The notes beneath the pieces are model-generated. The model was given only the letters and a program-made list of their open reading frames with translations, did no database searches and was not told the DNA's origin. Source: Beta vulgaris subsp. vulgaris (Eukaryota; Streptophyta; Magnoliopsida; Caryophyllales; Amaranthaceae). Taken from it: a stretch of DNA of 64,000 bases. The stretch covers positions 12,705,779 through 12,769,778 of the forward strand of contig NC_079206.1 in the NCBI RefSeq assembly GCF_026745355.1. The letters run 5' to 3'. The position numbers and the translations under genes were made by a program. This document shows positions 43,425 through 54,270 of the stretch, one piece after another. The stretch's first letter is position 1, and each line of letters begins with the position of its first letter.

Positions 43425-43829
43425 TGTTTGGGCCCATTAAATCCTTCCAAGGAAATCATGCCGCGTGGCGCCGCCACCTAAAGATCGTGGGTCCCTCCAG
43501 AATCACCCTTTGAAAAGGTATCACCAATCCCCAAGTGAGCTGTCATGTCCAGCACACCACTTTATGGAAATTCTCACCACTATAAATACCTCTTGTCCCA
43601 TCAATGCAAAGGTATTGAATTCTTACCTAACTAACTTGAGTTTCTCACTCTAGACTCTCTCTCTACCTCATTCATCAACTGACTTGAGCGTCGGAGGGGC
43701 GATCCCGGAACAACCCCCGGGGTAGTTTTTCTGTGTTTTGCAGGTCTCCGGTGAACTGATAACCAGTCCTGTTCGGACTAAAGGACTTGTTCAGCACAGA
43801 TCATTAACCTTAATTTCTAGACAGAAACA
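43425..43829 (+). repeat. Gypsy 5' LTR
   Basis: It starts tgtttgggcccattaaatcc and ends tctagacagaaaca. A TATA-like ctataaatacctctt near 43579 marks the probable core promoter. Confidence 0.92.
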
Positions 43830-43830
43830 G

Positions 43831-43850
43831 TTTGGCGCCGTCTGTGGGGA
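43831..43850 (+). promoter_or_regulatory. Gypsy primer-binding site
   Basis: tttggcgccgtctgtgggga starts within two bases of the 5' LTR end. TGGCGCC-type sites are usual in Tat/Athila elements. I do not name the tRNA. Confidence 0.7.
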
Positions 43851-43930
43851 TAGTACAAAAAGTTACTTCGCCACCACTTCGAAAGACTCACTTGCTGCTC
43901 AGCAGGACTTAACCACAGTGCTAGTCAGTC

Positions 43931-45010
43931 ATGGCACCTTCCAAGAACGCCCGTAACAGATCTACCCAACCTCAGCAAACCGAGAGGGAACCCTCACCCC
44001 AACCAAGGAGGTCAGCACGAACTAGATCCCCGTCGGTTCATACCCTGGACCCTAACCTGGAGCTCTCTCAAGAACCTCAGCCTTCTCCCTCTCGGGAAAT
44101 CCAGCGCGCTGACCCCCAACCTCTGCTCACAGCTGACATTGCACTCATAGCAGCTCAGCTGCAACAAACCTTGCAACAAAGCATCATGCAGATGCTGACT
44201 ACTCTCCAGCAAGGGCAGGGACATAACCAGCTCAACCTCCAGCAGCGTGATGACAACGTCCAGAGGCCCTCTCATAGGGAAGAGCGAAACCCTCGCTCCA
44301 TTCATGACCAGCCTAACCGGCAAAGGTCAGCTGCTCGGGAGCTTAATCGGTCTCAAAGGCCCCCCTCCCGGCAAGATGAACGCCCTCCTCCGGGCGAGAG
44401 GTCGGTCCCTCGGGAAGCCGCTCTCCGAAGGGAGGAGACACATGTCTCAAGATCGCCAAGGGGGAATCCTGGTCGCAAGCCAGAGGATGCTCGGGATTTC
44501 CTTAACGAGAAACGGCGGAGTCAAGGGTATGATGCTCGTCAGATCCTAGACCGCAAAGCGGCTCAGCGGGAAGGACACGGCGACTCCGCTCAATCCAAAC
44601 CCCTAAGGCTAGGAAACGGGAGCCTGAAGTTCATGACTCCGTTCAGCCGGGAAATCATTGGCACCCAGACCCAAGGGAAGGTAAAAACACCACTAATTGA
44701 GCCATTCGCGGGCCTAACCGACCCGGAAGATCACATGGCCACATACAAGGCTCAGATGAGCGTGCAGACCAGCTGTGAGGCCACCTGGTGTCGGTTCTTC
44801 CCTACCACACTAAAGGGGCTCGCGCTGAATTGGTTCCAAGAGTTACCGGCGGGAATCATCACCGACTTCTCGGTGCTTGAAGACATGTTTACTCATCAGT
44901 TCGTGGCCGGAAAGAGGCAAAAGAAAACTAGCTTACACCTCATGGGGGTCAAACAAGAAAAGAATGAAAGTCTAGCCGACTACATAAAAAGATTCAATGA
45001 GGATCTCTGA
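43931..45010 (+). CDS. Gypsy gag (N-terminal and capsid part)
   Basis: It starts MAPSKNARNRSTQPQQ. The first half is Arg/Pro/Gln/Ser-rich and disordered. From about residue 230 the retrotransposon gag domain appears (LIEPFAGLTDPEDHMATYKA, then WCRFFPTTLKGLALNWFQEL and DMFTHQFVAGKRQKK). A TGA ends the frame, but the same frame carries on after it with DAVAFAALMSGLQPG, so the stop is a likely point change or error inside gag. It forms the particle shell. Confidence 0.85.
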   Translation: MAPSKNARNRSTQPQQTEREPSPQPRRSARTRSPSVHTLDPNLELSQEPQPSPSREIQRADPQPLLTADIALIAAQLQQTLQQSIMQMLTTLQQGQGHNQLNLQQRDDNVQRPSHREERNPRSIHDQPNRQRSAARELNRSQRPPSRQDERPPPGERSVPREAALRREETHVSRSPRGNPGRKPEDARDFLNEKRRSQGYDARQILDRKAAQREGHGDSAQSKPLRLGNGSLKFMTPFSREIIGTQTQGKVKTPLIEPFAGLTDPEDHMATYKAQMSVQTSCEATWCRFFPTTLKGLALNWFQELPAGIITDFSVLEDMFTHQFVAGKRQKKTSLHLMGVKQEKNESLADYIKRFNEDL

Positions 45011-45501
45011 AGTATCCGACCTACAGATGCTGTGGCCTTTGCTGCTCTCATGTCCGGATTACAACCTGGCCGGCTAAGATGGACATTGGCGAGAGTGAGG
45101 TCAAAACCTTCTCAGAGGCCATGGCAAAGGCTCAAAGATTTATCCAAGCGGCGGATATTTGCCGCCACTCGGAAGAGGGAAGTAAGAAGAGAAAGGAAGA
45201 AGGAAACAACAGAGATCAGCCCAAACAGCAGAAAACGGGCGGTAGGTCGGATAGGTTCACTGATCATGGAAACGACCCTCGTTTCAATAAAAACAGAAGA
45301 GAAATATACCTGGACATCAAGCACAAGTCCATGCTGCCCAATCCCCAACCCATCCGGACCTCAGCTTACCGGAGGGACAAAAGCCAGTGGTGCGAGTACC
45401 ACCGGGAATGTGGTCATACCACAAAAGATTGCAGGGAGCTGAAAGAGGGTTGGACAATCTAGCTGACCAGGGGAAGCTGAACCGCTACCTCAAGCACACG
45501 A
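45011..45501 (+). pseudogene. Gypsy gag C-terminal part in shifted frames
   Basis: The capsid region continues to about 45075, then jumps one frame to VKTFSEAMAKAQRFIQAADI and the zinc-binding segment WCEYHRECGHTTKDCRELK (nucleocapsid-like). The frame again changes near 45450. Sequence conservation is good on both sides of each break. Confidence 0.7.
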
Positions 45502-46008
45502 GTGAAGAGAAGGGAAGCAGAAGACGGTCGGTCAGTCCAAAGTGGGGATACAGAAGGCTCATTGGGGTCATCTCGGGTGGCTTCGCTTCGGGGGCCTAAC
45601 CGGCCGAGCCAGGAAAGCTCATCTCCAAAACCTCAAGCACCAAGTACTCGAGGTCAAACCAAGCCGGTCGGACTGTCCTGTGATGACCTTCGGGGAATCC
45701 AGTCGACCAGTCAGGTACCCCACGATGACCCCCTGGTCATCGAGCTCAAGGTAGCCAACTCCCGGGTAAGGCGAGTCTTGGTCGATAGTGGGTCGTCCGC
45801 TGACATCATAACTTTAGAATGCCTGAAAAAGCTGAAGTACAGCGAAGAGGATGTCATACCACTCGACCAGCCACTCATAGGCTTCGGGGGTAACTCGGTA
45901 CAACCCGTGGGATCGATAAAGCTTCCCACTCGGATGGGTGAGAAAGGCAAAGGCAGAAGCCTACCGATCGACTTTCTAGTGGTCGACATCCCCTCCCATA
46001 CAACATAA
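45502..46008 (+). CDS. Gypsy aspartic protease
   Basis: The catalytic motif VDSGSSADII (D95) and the strand GFGGNSVQPVGSIKLP mark a retropepsin of the gypsy type, which cleaves the polyprotein. The frame stops after VVDIPSHTT. The expected continuation to NIIMGRPTLNK is present one frame over, so a one-base indel ends it. Confidence 0.82.
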   Translation: MKRREAEDGRSVQSGDTEGSLGSSRVASLRGPNRPSQESSSPKPQAPSTRGQTKPVGLSCDDLRGIQSTSQVPHDDPLVIELKVANSRVRRVLVDSGSSADIITLECLKKLKYSEEDVIPLDQPLIGFGGNSVQPVGSIKLPTRMGEKGKGRSLPIDFLVVDIPSHTT

Positions 46009-46010
46009 TA

Positions 46011-47135
46011 ATGGGGCGACCCACTCTGAACAAAACAAAAGCTGCTATCTCCACGTACCAACTCCTCATGCAGTTCGAAACAGATGAGGGGAAGGTCGGA
46101 AAAATTCAGGGAGATCAGCAGGCTGGACGAGAATGCTATGTTAATAGCTTAAAGAGCAGAACTGAGATCGACGTCCAAGAGGACTCGAAGAAGAGAAAAG
46201 GGAAGAAAGTTCACCAAGGAACTTGGGGGTGTACATAACAGAAAACCCCAAACAGTACGAACGACCTCAGCCAGCTGAGGAAGACGAAGAAGTAGAGATC
46301 GGGACAGAACCCGGTCGGACTGGAGAGTGGGCAAGGCCCTAAACCCAGAAACAAGAGCACAAGTAGTGCAAGTGCTCAGGGAATACCAGGACGTATTCGC
46401 CTATGAGGCCTCAGAGATGCCTGGACTTGACCCCAAAATTATGTGTCATGAGCTGAACATTAAGGAGGGATACAAGCCAGTCAAGCAAAAGCTAAGGCAT
46501 CAAGGTCCGGAAAGGTGCAAAGCTGCCGCAGTGGAGGTCAAAAAACTGCTCGAGGCAGGATTCATTGAGGAATGCCAGTACTCGGAATGGCTGGCTAACG
46601 TGGTTTGGTGAAAAAGCCGAGCGGGCTTGGCGCATGTGCGTGGATTTCACAGACCTGAACAAGGCCTGTCCGAAAGACAACCATCCTCTGCCCAAAATAG
46701 ACAGGTTAGTCGATTCGACAGCTGGTCATGCCCTTCTAAGCTTCATGGATGCTAATGCAGGCTATCACCAAATTCCCATGGCGGAACATGATCGGATTCA
46801 TACCGCTTTCACCACCCCGCAAGGGGTATACTGCTATAAAATGATGCCATTCGGACTGAAAAATGCCGGAGCCACCTACCAGCGGACAGTTAATAAAATT
46901 TTCAGTGATCAGTTGGGCGGAACATCGAGGTGTATGTTGACGACATGATCGTCAAAAGCAAGGCCCACTCTGATCACCAGACGACTGAGGGAGACGCTGA
47001 GCACACTGAGGAAGTATCGTATGATGCTCAATCCTAAAAAGTGCGTCTTCGGAGTAAAGGGGGTAAGTGCCTCGGATTTCTGGTAGATGAAAGGGGTATT
47101 GAGGCCAACCCCGACAAGATCAAGGCATTCTGGAA
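46011..47135 (+). pseudogene. Gypsy reverse transcriptase, broken into several frames
   Basis: Recognisable pieces in order: MGRPTLNKTKAAISTYQLLM; DVFAYEASEMPGLDP; KLLEAGFIEECQYSEWLANV; WRMCVDFTDLNKACPKDNHP; FMDANAGYHQIPMAEHDR; MMPFGLKNAGATYQR. The catalytic VYVDDMIVKSK segment at 46930-46960 is in another frame. Breaks fall at short runs: gtttg at 46605, gggct at 46622 and gggcgg near 46916, each one base shorter than the conserved pattern needs. All core motifs are otherwise kept. Confidence 0.82.
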
Positions 47136-47390
47136 ATGAAATCCCCCCGGAACGTCAGGGAAGTGCAGCGCCTAACCGGATGTCTAGCTGCCCTTGGACG
47201 GTTCTTATCACGGTCGGCTGATAAGAGCCTGTTCTTTTTCAAGGCCCTTAAGAGAAAAGAGTTCGCATGGGACGAAGAAGCTGAGCAAGCCTTCGCCTCC
47301 CTCAAACTTCATCTATCAACTTCCCAAGCTCATGTCCCCCTTGCCGGGGGAAACATTGTTTGTACTTGGCCGTATCCGAATACGCCCTAA
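47136..47390 (+). CDS. Gypsy RNase H (first) segment
   Basis: SPRNVREVQRLTGCLAALGR and FFKALKRKEFAWDEEAEQAF are the RT-RNase H connection and start of the canonical gypsy RNase H. The frame is broken near 47360, where LYLAVSEYALSAVLVAEREG continues in the next frame. Confidence 0.72.
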   Translation: MKSPRNVREVQRLTGCLAALGRFLSRSADKSLFFFKALKRKEFAWDEEAEQAFASLKLHLSTSQAHVPLAGGNIVCTWPYPNTP

Positions 47391-48448
47391 GTGCCGTTCT
47401 GGTAGCCGAAAGGGAAGGGACGCAGCACCCGGTCTACTTCATAAGCCATGCCTTCCGAGGGGCAGAAGCAAAATATAGTGAGGTGGAGAAGATGGTCTTC
47501 GCCCTCGTCATGGCTAGTAGAAAGCTGAAACCATACTTCCAAGCCCATCAAATCAAGGTCCTTACCGGACAGCCTCTCCGCAAGGTCATAGAAAGCAGGA
47601 ACCACTCCAGTCGGATGACTGATTGGGCTGACCAGTTGGCTGATTTCGGCCTGGAGTATGAGCCCAGAAGGGCCATCAAAGCTCAAGCCTTGGCAGACTT
47701 CATAACTGAATGCACAACTCGGCCCCCGGTCGGCCAGAAGGAAGAGTGGGAACTATACGTGGATGGTTCTTCCACCAAGTCAGGTTGTGGGGCGGGGCTA
47801 GTACTTAAGCCCCCGGTCGGAGAAAAAATGGAGTATGCAATCAAGTTCGAGTTCCTGGGGTCGAACAATGAAGCGGAATATGAGGCTCTCATCCTCGGAC
47901 TTCAGCTGTGCATTCTTGCAGGGGCCACGGCCATTGAGGCCCGATCAGACTCCCAACTTATAGTCGGTCAGGTCTCGGGAGAGTATCGAGGTAAGGAGGA
48001 CAATATGAGAATGTACCTGGCCAAGGCACAAGAGTTCATCAAAAAACTCTCCCATTTCCGCATCAGCCACATACCCAGGTCGGAGAATCAACAAGCCGAC
48101 GCTCTGGCTCGTATGGCTAGTTCGGCAGAGGGGTCAGCCCCTCGGACTATCATGTGGGAGGTGCTTCCGCCCAGCATAAATGCCAAGGAACAATTGATTC
48201 TAGACCGAACGGCCACTTGGATGGATGAGGTGGTCGGATACTTAAGGGATGGAGTCCTCCCAACAGATGCCAAAGAAGCCGAAAGGATCAAGCACCGAGC
48301 AGGTTGGTTCTTATGGCATGACGAACAGCTCTACAAGAAGTCATACACGCACCCTTTGCTGAAATGTGTAACCCCTGAAGAAGGAAATTACATCCTAAGG
48401 GAAATACACCAAGGGGCGTGTAGCAGCCATCAAGGGGGAGAACCATAG
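47360..48448 (+). CDS. Gypsy RNase H plus second archaeal-type RNase H and integrase N-terminus
   Basis: It opens with the rest of the first RNase H (VYFISHAFRGAEAKYSEVEK), which lacks its own start. A second RNase H of the archaeal/plant type follows: LYVDGSSTKSGCGAGLVL (D135), SNNEAEYEALILGLQL (E171) and SDSQLIVGQVSGEY (D197), ending with ENQQADALARMAS. A complete second RNase H is characteristic of Tat elements. After a linker, HDEQLYKKSYTHPLLKC begins the zinc-binding integrase N-terminus. The frame ends at 48448 with the integrase zinc domain unfinished. Confidence 0.82.
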   Translation: MYLAVSEYALSAVLVAEREGTQHPVYFISHAFRGAEAKYSEVEKMVFALVMASRKLKPYFQAHQIKVLTGQPLRKVIESRNHSSRMTDWADQLADFGLEYEPRRAIKAQALADFITECTTRPPVGQKEEWELYVDGSSTKSGCGAGLVLKPPVGEKMEYAIKFEFLGSNNEAEYEALILGLQLCILAGATAIEARSDSQLIVGQVSGEYRGKEDNMRMYLAKAQEFIKKLSHFRISHIPRSENQQADALARMASSAEGSAPRTIMWEVLPPSINAKEQLILDRTATWMDEVVGYLRDGVLPTDAKEAERIKHRAGWFLWHDEQLYKKSYTHPLLKCVTPEEGNYILREIHQGACSSHQGGEP

Positions 48449-48594
48449 CAGGAAAAGCTCTAAGGCTGGGTACTTGGCCTACTCTCAAGGCAGATGCACA
48501 AGAATTGGTGAAGAGATGCCCATCTGCCAAATCCATTCGGAATTCCCAGATCCCCAGCTCCCCCTCAATCCCATTCAAGCAGCTCGTTTGACAA

Positions 48595-49435
48595 ATGGGG
48601 CATGGACCTGCTCGGCCGTTCCCACCAGCATCTGGTCAGCGGAAGTTCTTGATAGTGGCCATAGACTATTTCACCAAGTGGACTGAAGCCGAACCCCTTG
48701 CCTCCATCACTGACAAACAGGTCCAAGCCTTCATCTGGAGAAGTATAATCACAAGGTTTGGAGTGCCCCGACCCTGGTCTCGGACAATGGTCGGCAATTT
48801 AATAGTGGCCACTCGGGAATATGTGCTCGTTTTGGATACAGACCAGGTTCTCCGCCGTGTCCCGACACAAACCAACGGCCAAGCCGAAGCGGCCAATAAG
48901 ATAGTGCTCAAGGGGATCAAAAAATCTCTTGACGCAGCAAAAGGGGCTTGGGTGGACGACCTGCCTGGAGTCTTGTGGTCTGCTCGGACCACTACAAAGG
49001 AGGCAACCGGACACTCCCCGTTCGGACTAGTCTACGGTAGTGAGGCAGTGCTACCCGTAGAGGTCGGTATCCCATCGCCTCGGATCACCTTCTATGACTT
49101 CGAGCAAAATGAAGAAGAAAGCCTGTCAACCTCGACCTGCTGCCAGAAACAAGGGGCAACTCATGTTAAGGTCGATCCGCTACAAGCAAAGAGTTACTCG
49201 GCAATTCAATCGCGGTCAAGTAGTAACTAAGGCCAATCCAGCTCGGAGATTGGGTGGTCAGAAAAGTCGAAGCCACGGGTTTATCCCATCTGAAAGGCAA
49301 ACTAGGGGCCAACTGGGACGGTCCTTACAAAGTGACAAAAGTTATCAAACCTGGTACATTCCAACTCGAGAACCCTGAAGGCATACCACTTGCTCGGCCA
49401 TGGAATCTAGATAATCTAAAGAAATATTATGTATA
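48595..49435 (+). pseudogene. Gypsy integrase core and C-terminus, frame-interrupted
   Basis: FLIVAIDYFTKWTEAEPLAS has the first catalytic Asp. The segment with the second Asp (VSDNGRQF) is out of frame at 48780-48810. NGQAEAANKIVLKGIKK holds the catalytic Glu region. WSARTTTKEATGHSPFGLVY GSEAVLP follows, then a shift, then ENPEGIPLARPWNLDNLKKY to the stop at 49433-49435. It would insert the element DNA, but as written it cannot be one protein. Confidence 0.78.
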
Positions 49436-49861
49436 GTCAATTGCAGTTAGGGGCATATAGCTGAGTACTGGCCAGATATGGCATGTAGTCACTCGGACCA
49501 GCCCAGGTCGAATTTGTAAGACTTAACCAGTCAATTTCACCAAGTTATAAAAAGACTTAACCAGTCACCTGCTCGGTTCCAAATTAAACTTAGCCAGTTT
49601 TAATTATTCGAAATTATAGTTACCTTTCGAAACTTAACCAGTTTCACTTGCGAGTTGATCGAGTTAAATCCGACCAGCTCTAACAGGAAAAACTTAACAA
49701 GTCCTTTCATTGAAAGCAAACTGCAATTGACAAACATAGAAGGTGCTCGGATAAAATAAAAAGAAGACTTTCATTGAAGTTAGAAAAATATTACATCCTA
49801 AAACCTTAGTACTACCAAGGTTGAAGAGCTAAAAGAAGACAAAATACAGTTCAAAGGAAAC
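49436..49861 (+). other. Gypsy post-pol untranslated region
   Basis: About 430 bp with repeated gacttaaccagtc / aacttaaccagt motifs and no open frame of note. It separates the end of pol from the end of the antisense gene. Confidence 0.5.
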
Positions 49862-52409
49862 TCAAGCGACAGGGGGGTCGGTCTGATCATTAGTACTCCC
49901 GTGATGCTCCTCGGACCTAGCCACCCCTTGGCCCTGATCATCCTCAGCCGCCTCCGCATCTGCATCATCATCATCATCATCGTCATCATCATCATCACCA
50001 TCCAAGAGGGCGATGCGCAGCTCGGTGAGTATGGCCTGATCCTCCTCCTTTAAAAGAGCTTCGTAGCTCCCAATGACCTCGGACCAAGGAAGAGAAGGAT
50101 GCGATCTCTCCAGGGCCGACTTCATCCTCTTGAGGGCGTCGTCTACCCCCATTTTCTGGGCAGTAGAGCCGACCTCGTTGACGAATCGTTCGCAGGCCTT
50201 GGTCTCCTTCCAACCCGCAAACCATTGGTCCTCGGTCTTGGGAGCCTTTTCCAGTTCGTCCAGTTGGACCCGCAGCTCGGTAATCTTGCCTTCAGCCTCC
50301 GCCACTCGGACCTCAGCAGCCGCCTTGGCAACCACAGCCTCATCCCTCTCCTTGATGAGTTTCTGCTTAGCCAATTCCCATTGCTCCCGCTCGGCCTTGA
50401 AGTCCTTTTGGTCCCGGTCGATGCAGCGCTTGGCGTTGACAAGGTCGGCCTCAGCTATCCTCTGGCCCTCCTTAGCAGCCCGAAGCTCCTCATAGTGCTT
50501 CTTACCCCGGGTCTCCAAGTCCGACACCTTGTCGGCCAGATGCACTTTGTTCCGAGCCACGTTGACCAGCCGAGCGGAGAACTGCAATAACAAAATGATC
50601 AGTACTTGGCAGAGAAAAGTGGCAAAGTTAAACAGGGAAGGGGCTCACCTCAACCCAGCTACGGAAGAGGTCGTTCGTCTCCTCCGGCCCGCTGGACTGC
50701 GCAATGTATTCCCGGTCGGTGGGGCTGTACAAACACTCGACCGCGTTCATCCAACGGGTGTCGAGCCCGTGGGCATCCAGCTCGGCAAAGGGCTTAGCCA
50801 GAGCAAGGTTGAGCTCTTCCGGATCGTCATGAGGACGAGGGGTGGCCGGTGTGTATTGAGGACTCCGAACTGGTCGGAAGTCCTCCGAATGTATGGAAAT
50901 CCGGGTCCCCTCGGATTTGTCTGCCCGCCCCTCTGGCCGGGGACTGTTGACTTCGACGGACTTAGCCTTTTTGCCCTTTTCGTCCTGGGACTTGGCCAAC
51001 GCCTTCTCGGTCTTGGCCACCTTTTGAGGATCCCGCTCCTTCCTCTTCTTGGAAGCCTTAGGCTTCGACGGATCCTGCAAAGTGTCAAGATCAGCTCGGA
51101 GCTAGCAAGAAAAAGCACTCGGCCAAAACCCGAGACATACCTTGGGAGGGTTGGGAACTCCAATCTTCTTTGCCTTCAACTCAGCCTTGAGCTGGGCCGC
51201 CCTCATCGCTGCATAATTCAACTTCTCAGCCATCTCAGGATCGGATTCGAGGAGACGTGTCAAAGAGCAAGCTGCAAAAAGAACCAAATATGAGAAATGG
51301 CAAGTGCGAACAAAAAAAAAACGAGTTAAACAACCCCTTCGGCCGATTACCCCGGGGAAATGTCCGGCTCAGCCCGACCGCAGATAGCAAGTGCTCGCTC
51401 TTGAATAGGCGGCAGCTCGGGATCCAATTGCTGGCCACGTAAATTTCCCCTCCTTGAACTATTTGGGCCTCGGTTTGTAGATAAATGGCCGCAATGGCTT
51501 CCTCCTCGGACATCTCCGGAACCCTAAAGTTAAGCTCATGGTTGGGTTCGATATCCGGTCGGACTGTGGGGATCCCCCAGTCCCCTCCGAAAAAGATGAA
51601 GGCAAACTCTCTCCTAAACCCTTTCTGAGAAGTGGGCAGGTCAAGCACCACCTTGTAGCCCTGTCGGGCTTGAAAATACCACCAGCCTGGTCCATTATCC
51701 CCAGCCGACATCTCGACCAGCTTAAACATGTTGCGCCACAGTCTGATAGTTGGTCGGACGCTCAACATAGCGCATATTGTCTGGACTGCAATAATACTTC
51801 CCCAAGAATTCGGAGAGATTTGACTTATGCACAAATTGTAGGCGTTGAGGAGGTCCTTCACAAAGGAAGTCAGCGGAAACCGGAGCCCCATCTCCATAGA
51901 CTTGTAATACACCGCGGTACAGCCCGGAGGGGGGGTAAGAACAGTGTGATGGGCCTCTGGTCGGACAAGCATATAGGGGTCCCTTATCTGAAACCTTGCA
52001 GCCTGCCCCCTCGGATCGTCAATAAGGGCCTTCATCAGTGCAGGGAGCGGAAACTTAGACCCCGGTCCTCCTTTCGGATCCGGATTTGGAAACTCCGGTC
52101 GGCCAGAGGTTGACACTTCTTCGCTATCCGACATCGTCACCCTCACTACACCATCAGCAAGGTATTTATCTAAGTAACTGGCTTTAGAAGAAAAGGCCAG
52201 GGACACTTCCCAAGGGAAGGGAACAGCGCCTCGGCCTCTTCCTCTAGTGACGATGAGGGGCTCGGAAGCAGAACCGCGTCGGGAACGGCCGAGGGGTCGG
52301 GGCAACTTATTAAGGTCGACACCAACGTTATTCCCATCCCCCTCACCTCCTCGAACCGATTATAGGGCGGTGAGGTCGGAGGTGTCACCGACTCGGACGA
52401 TTCTCCCAT
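49862..52409 (-). CDS. Antisense four-exon gene in the gypsy element (gypsy-type transposon domain, coiled coil)
   Basis: Exons from splice signals: 52409-51351, 51271-51141, 51075-50649 and 50581-49862. The start is MGESSESVTPPTSPPYNRF. A frame change near 52225-52240 separates this from the body. Exon 1 has the domain known as putative gypsy-type transposon (PF04195-like): SYLDKYLADGVVRV, GLRFPLTSFVKDLLNAYNL, SPNSWGSIIAV and LWRNMFKLVE. Exon 3 is Lys-rich and nuclear-signal-like (KPKASKKRKERD). Exon 4 is a long coiled coil (Glu/Lys/Ala heptads), ending in an Asp run coded by a GAT repeat at about 49967-50000 and TDPPVA. Extra antisense ORFs are known in Tat elements; function is unknown. 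It may influence sense transcription or act as a nuclear structural protein. Confidence 0.75.
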
Positions 52410-52609
52410 TATTGTATTGACAAGGGAGTCGGCCGAGGTTATTGAAAAGAAAAAGCGAAATAAAACTAAAAAAGCAAGAGCGATCCTGGTCGGACGACGG
52501 AAACCGGAGAAATTGCAGAAACTTAGAGAGAAGCGAGAGCTTTTAGAGAGAGAAAGTAAAGAATTTTTGAGAAGATTTTGCACAAATGATTTCTCTCTCC
52601 TCTCCGTAC

Positions 52610-52621
52610 AAATATATAGGC
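52610..52621 (-). promoter_or_regulatory. TATA box for the antisense gene
   Basis: On the minus strand, gcctatatatttgtacgg lies about 200 nt upstream of the ATG at 52409, followed by a CT/GA-rich leader. It is a reasonable independent core promoter, pointing into the element against gag-pol. Confidence 0.5.
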
Positions 52622-52770
52622 GTGCCTCGGGAGGCGTCTCTCCATAAACCTATCAATGGCCTCCACATGGCCAATGGAAGATGAAACGTCAAAATTTCCA
52701 GAAAGTCCCATCCAGCTCAACTACCCAGCTAAAAAACGCCATGTGTCAAGCCACTGGTTTCCAGCTCAAA

Positions 52771-53580
52771 GCTATCCGGTCGGCCTCTCCAGGGCATGTT
52801 AGACCCTGTCCGAGCAGTGCCTGTCGCTCCAGCACCCGGTCGGTCAAGTTGGGGCTCCCTCACCCTTTGCCCGACCAGGTCTCTGCTTGCCTCCTTCACT
52901 TAGCCAAATTCGCTAAGTGCTAGGAAGCATCCGGTCGACCTCTCCAGGGCATGTTAGCCCCTGACCGAGCAGCGCCCGTCAATCCAGCACCCGGTCGGTC
53001 AAGTTGGGGCTCCCTCACCCTTTGCCCGACCAGGTCTCTGCTTGCCTCCTTCACTTAGCCAAATTCGCTAAGTGCTAGGAAACATCCGGTCGGCCTCTCC
53101 AGGGCATGTTAGCCCCTGAGAGCAGCGCCCGTCAATCCAGCACCCGGTCGGTCAAGTTGGGGCTCCCTCACCCTTTGCCCGACCAGGTCTCTGCTTGCCT
53201 CCTTCACTTAGCCAAATTCGCTAAGTGCTAGGAAACATCCGGTCGGCCTCTCCAGGGCATGTTAGCCCCTGACCGAGCAGCGCCCGTCAATCCAGCACCC
53301 GGTCGGTCAAGTTGGGGCTCCCTCACCCTTTGCCCGACCAGGTCTCTGCCTGCCTCCTTCACTTAGCCAAATTCGCTAAGTGCTAGGAAGCATCCGGTCG
53401 GCCTCTCCAGGGCATGTTAGCCCCTGACCGAGCAGCGCCCGTCAATCCGGCACCCGGTCGGTCAAGTTGGGGCTCCCTCACCCTTTGCCCGACCAGGTCT
53501 CTGCTTGCCTTCTTCACTTAGCCAAATTTGCTAAGTGCTAGGAAGCGCCCGGTCGGCCTTTCCAGGGCATGTTAGCCCCT
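52771..53580 (+). repeat. Tandem array 1 of the gypsy element (155-bp units)
   Basis: Five full units and a partial one begin near 52771, 52927, 53082, 53235, 53390 and 53545. Each has atccggtcggcctctccagg, then agcacccggtcggtcaagtt, then ttcgctaagtgctagga. Identity between units is very high. Such arrays before the 3' LTR are common in Tat elements. Confidence 0.88.
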
Positions 53581-53739
53581 GTCCGAGTCACGCCTGCCTA
53601 TCCGAATCTGGTCGGTCTAGCAATGGGCTCCTTGGCCCCTGTCCGAGCCAGCTCCCTCTCCAAGGACCTGATCGGTCACGAGCTGCTTGGGGCTAAGAGC
53701 ACCCGGTCGGCACCTTCCCGATCCGGTCTCCTTCCGATC

Positions 53740-54190
53740 TCCCTTCATGGAGGTCGGCCTAATTGGAACTACGAATATCAGACCTGGTCGGCGCCTTCCT
53801 GACCTGGTCTCCTTCTGATCTAACTTCATGGAGGTCGGACCAACTGACCCTTCTGATCTCACTTCCTGGAGGTCGGACCAACGGAACCCGCGAATCAGAC
53901 CTGGTCGGCGCCTTCCCGACCTGGTCCCCTTTTGATCTCACTTCATGGAGGTCGGACCAGCGGAACCCGCGAATCAGACCTGGTCGGCGCCTTCCCGACC
54001 TGGTCCCCTTCTGATCTCCCTTCATGGAGGTCGGACCAGCTGAGCCCGCGAATCAGACCTGGTCGGCGCCTTCCCGACCTGGTCCCCTTCTGATCTCCCT
54101 TCATGGAGGTCGGACCAACTGACCCTGCGAATCAGACCTGGTCGGCGCCTTCCCGACCTGGTCTCCTTCTGGCTTTTCCTTACTGAGGTC
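53740..54190 (+). repeat. Tandem array 2 of the gypsy element (79-bp units)
   Basis: Units containing gacctggtcggcgccttccc, then ttcatggaggtcggacca, begin at 53898, 53977, 54056 and 54135 (79-bp spacing). A longer, rearranged first unit is at 53781. It shares the ccggtcgg core with array 1. Open frames on both strands are by-products. Confidence 0.85.
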
Positions 54191-54270
54191 GGTCAGATGA
54201 GAACTCTACGCCACCAAGAGGCTTCACCCGGTCGGACGGCTCTTCTGCCTCTTCCTGGCGTGGGGCTAAA

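Noticed and set aside
50073..50590. Plus-strand frames of 140 and 163 aa opposite the coiled-coil exon
   Set aside because: These are shadows of the antisense gene's last exon; the minus frame has heptads, splice sites and a start.
52771..53580. Regular repeats reminiscent of a CRISPR array
   Set aside because: Units are contiguous 155-bp tandem copies without unique spacers, inside a plant LTR retrotransposon.
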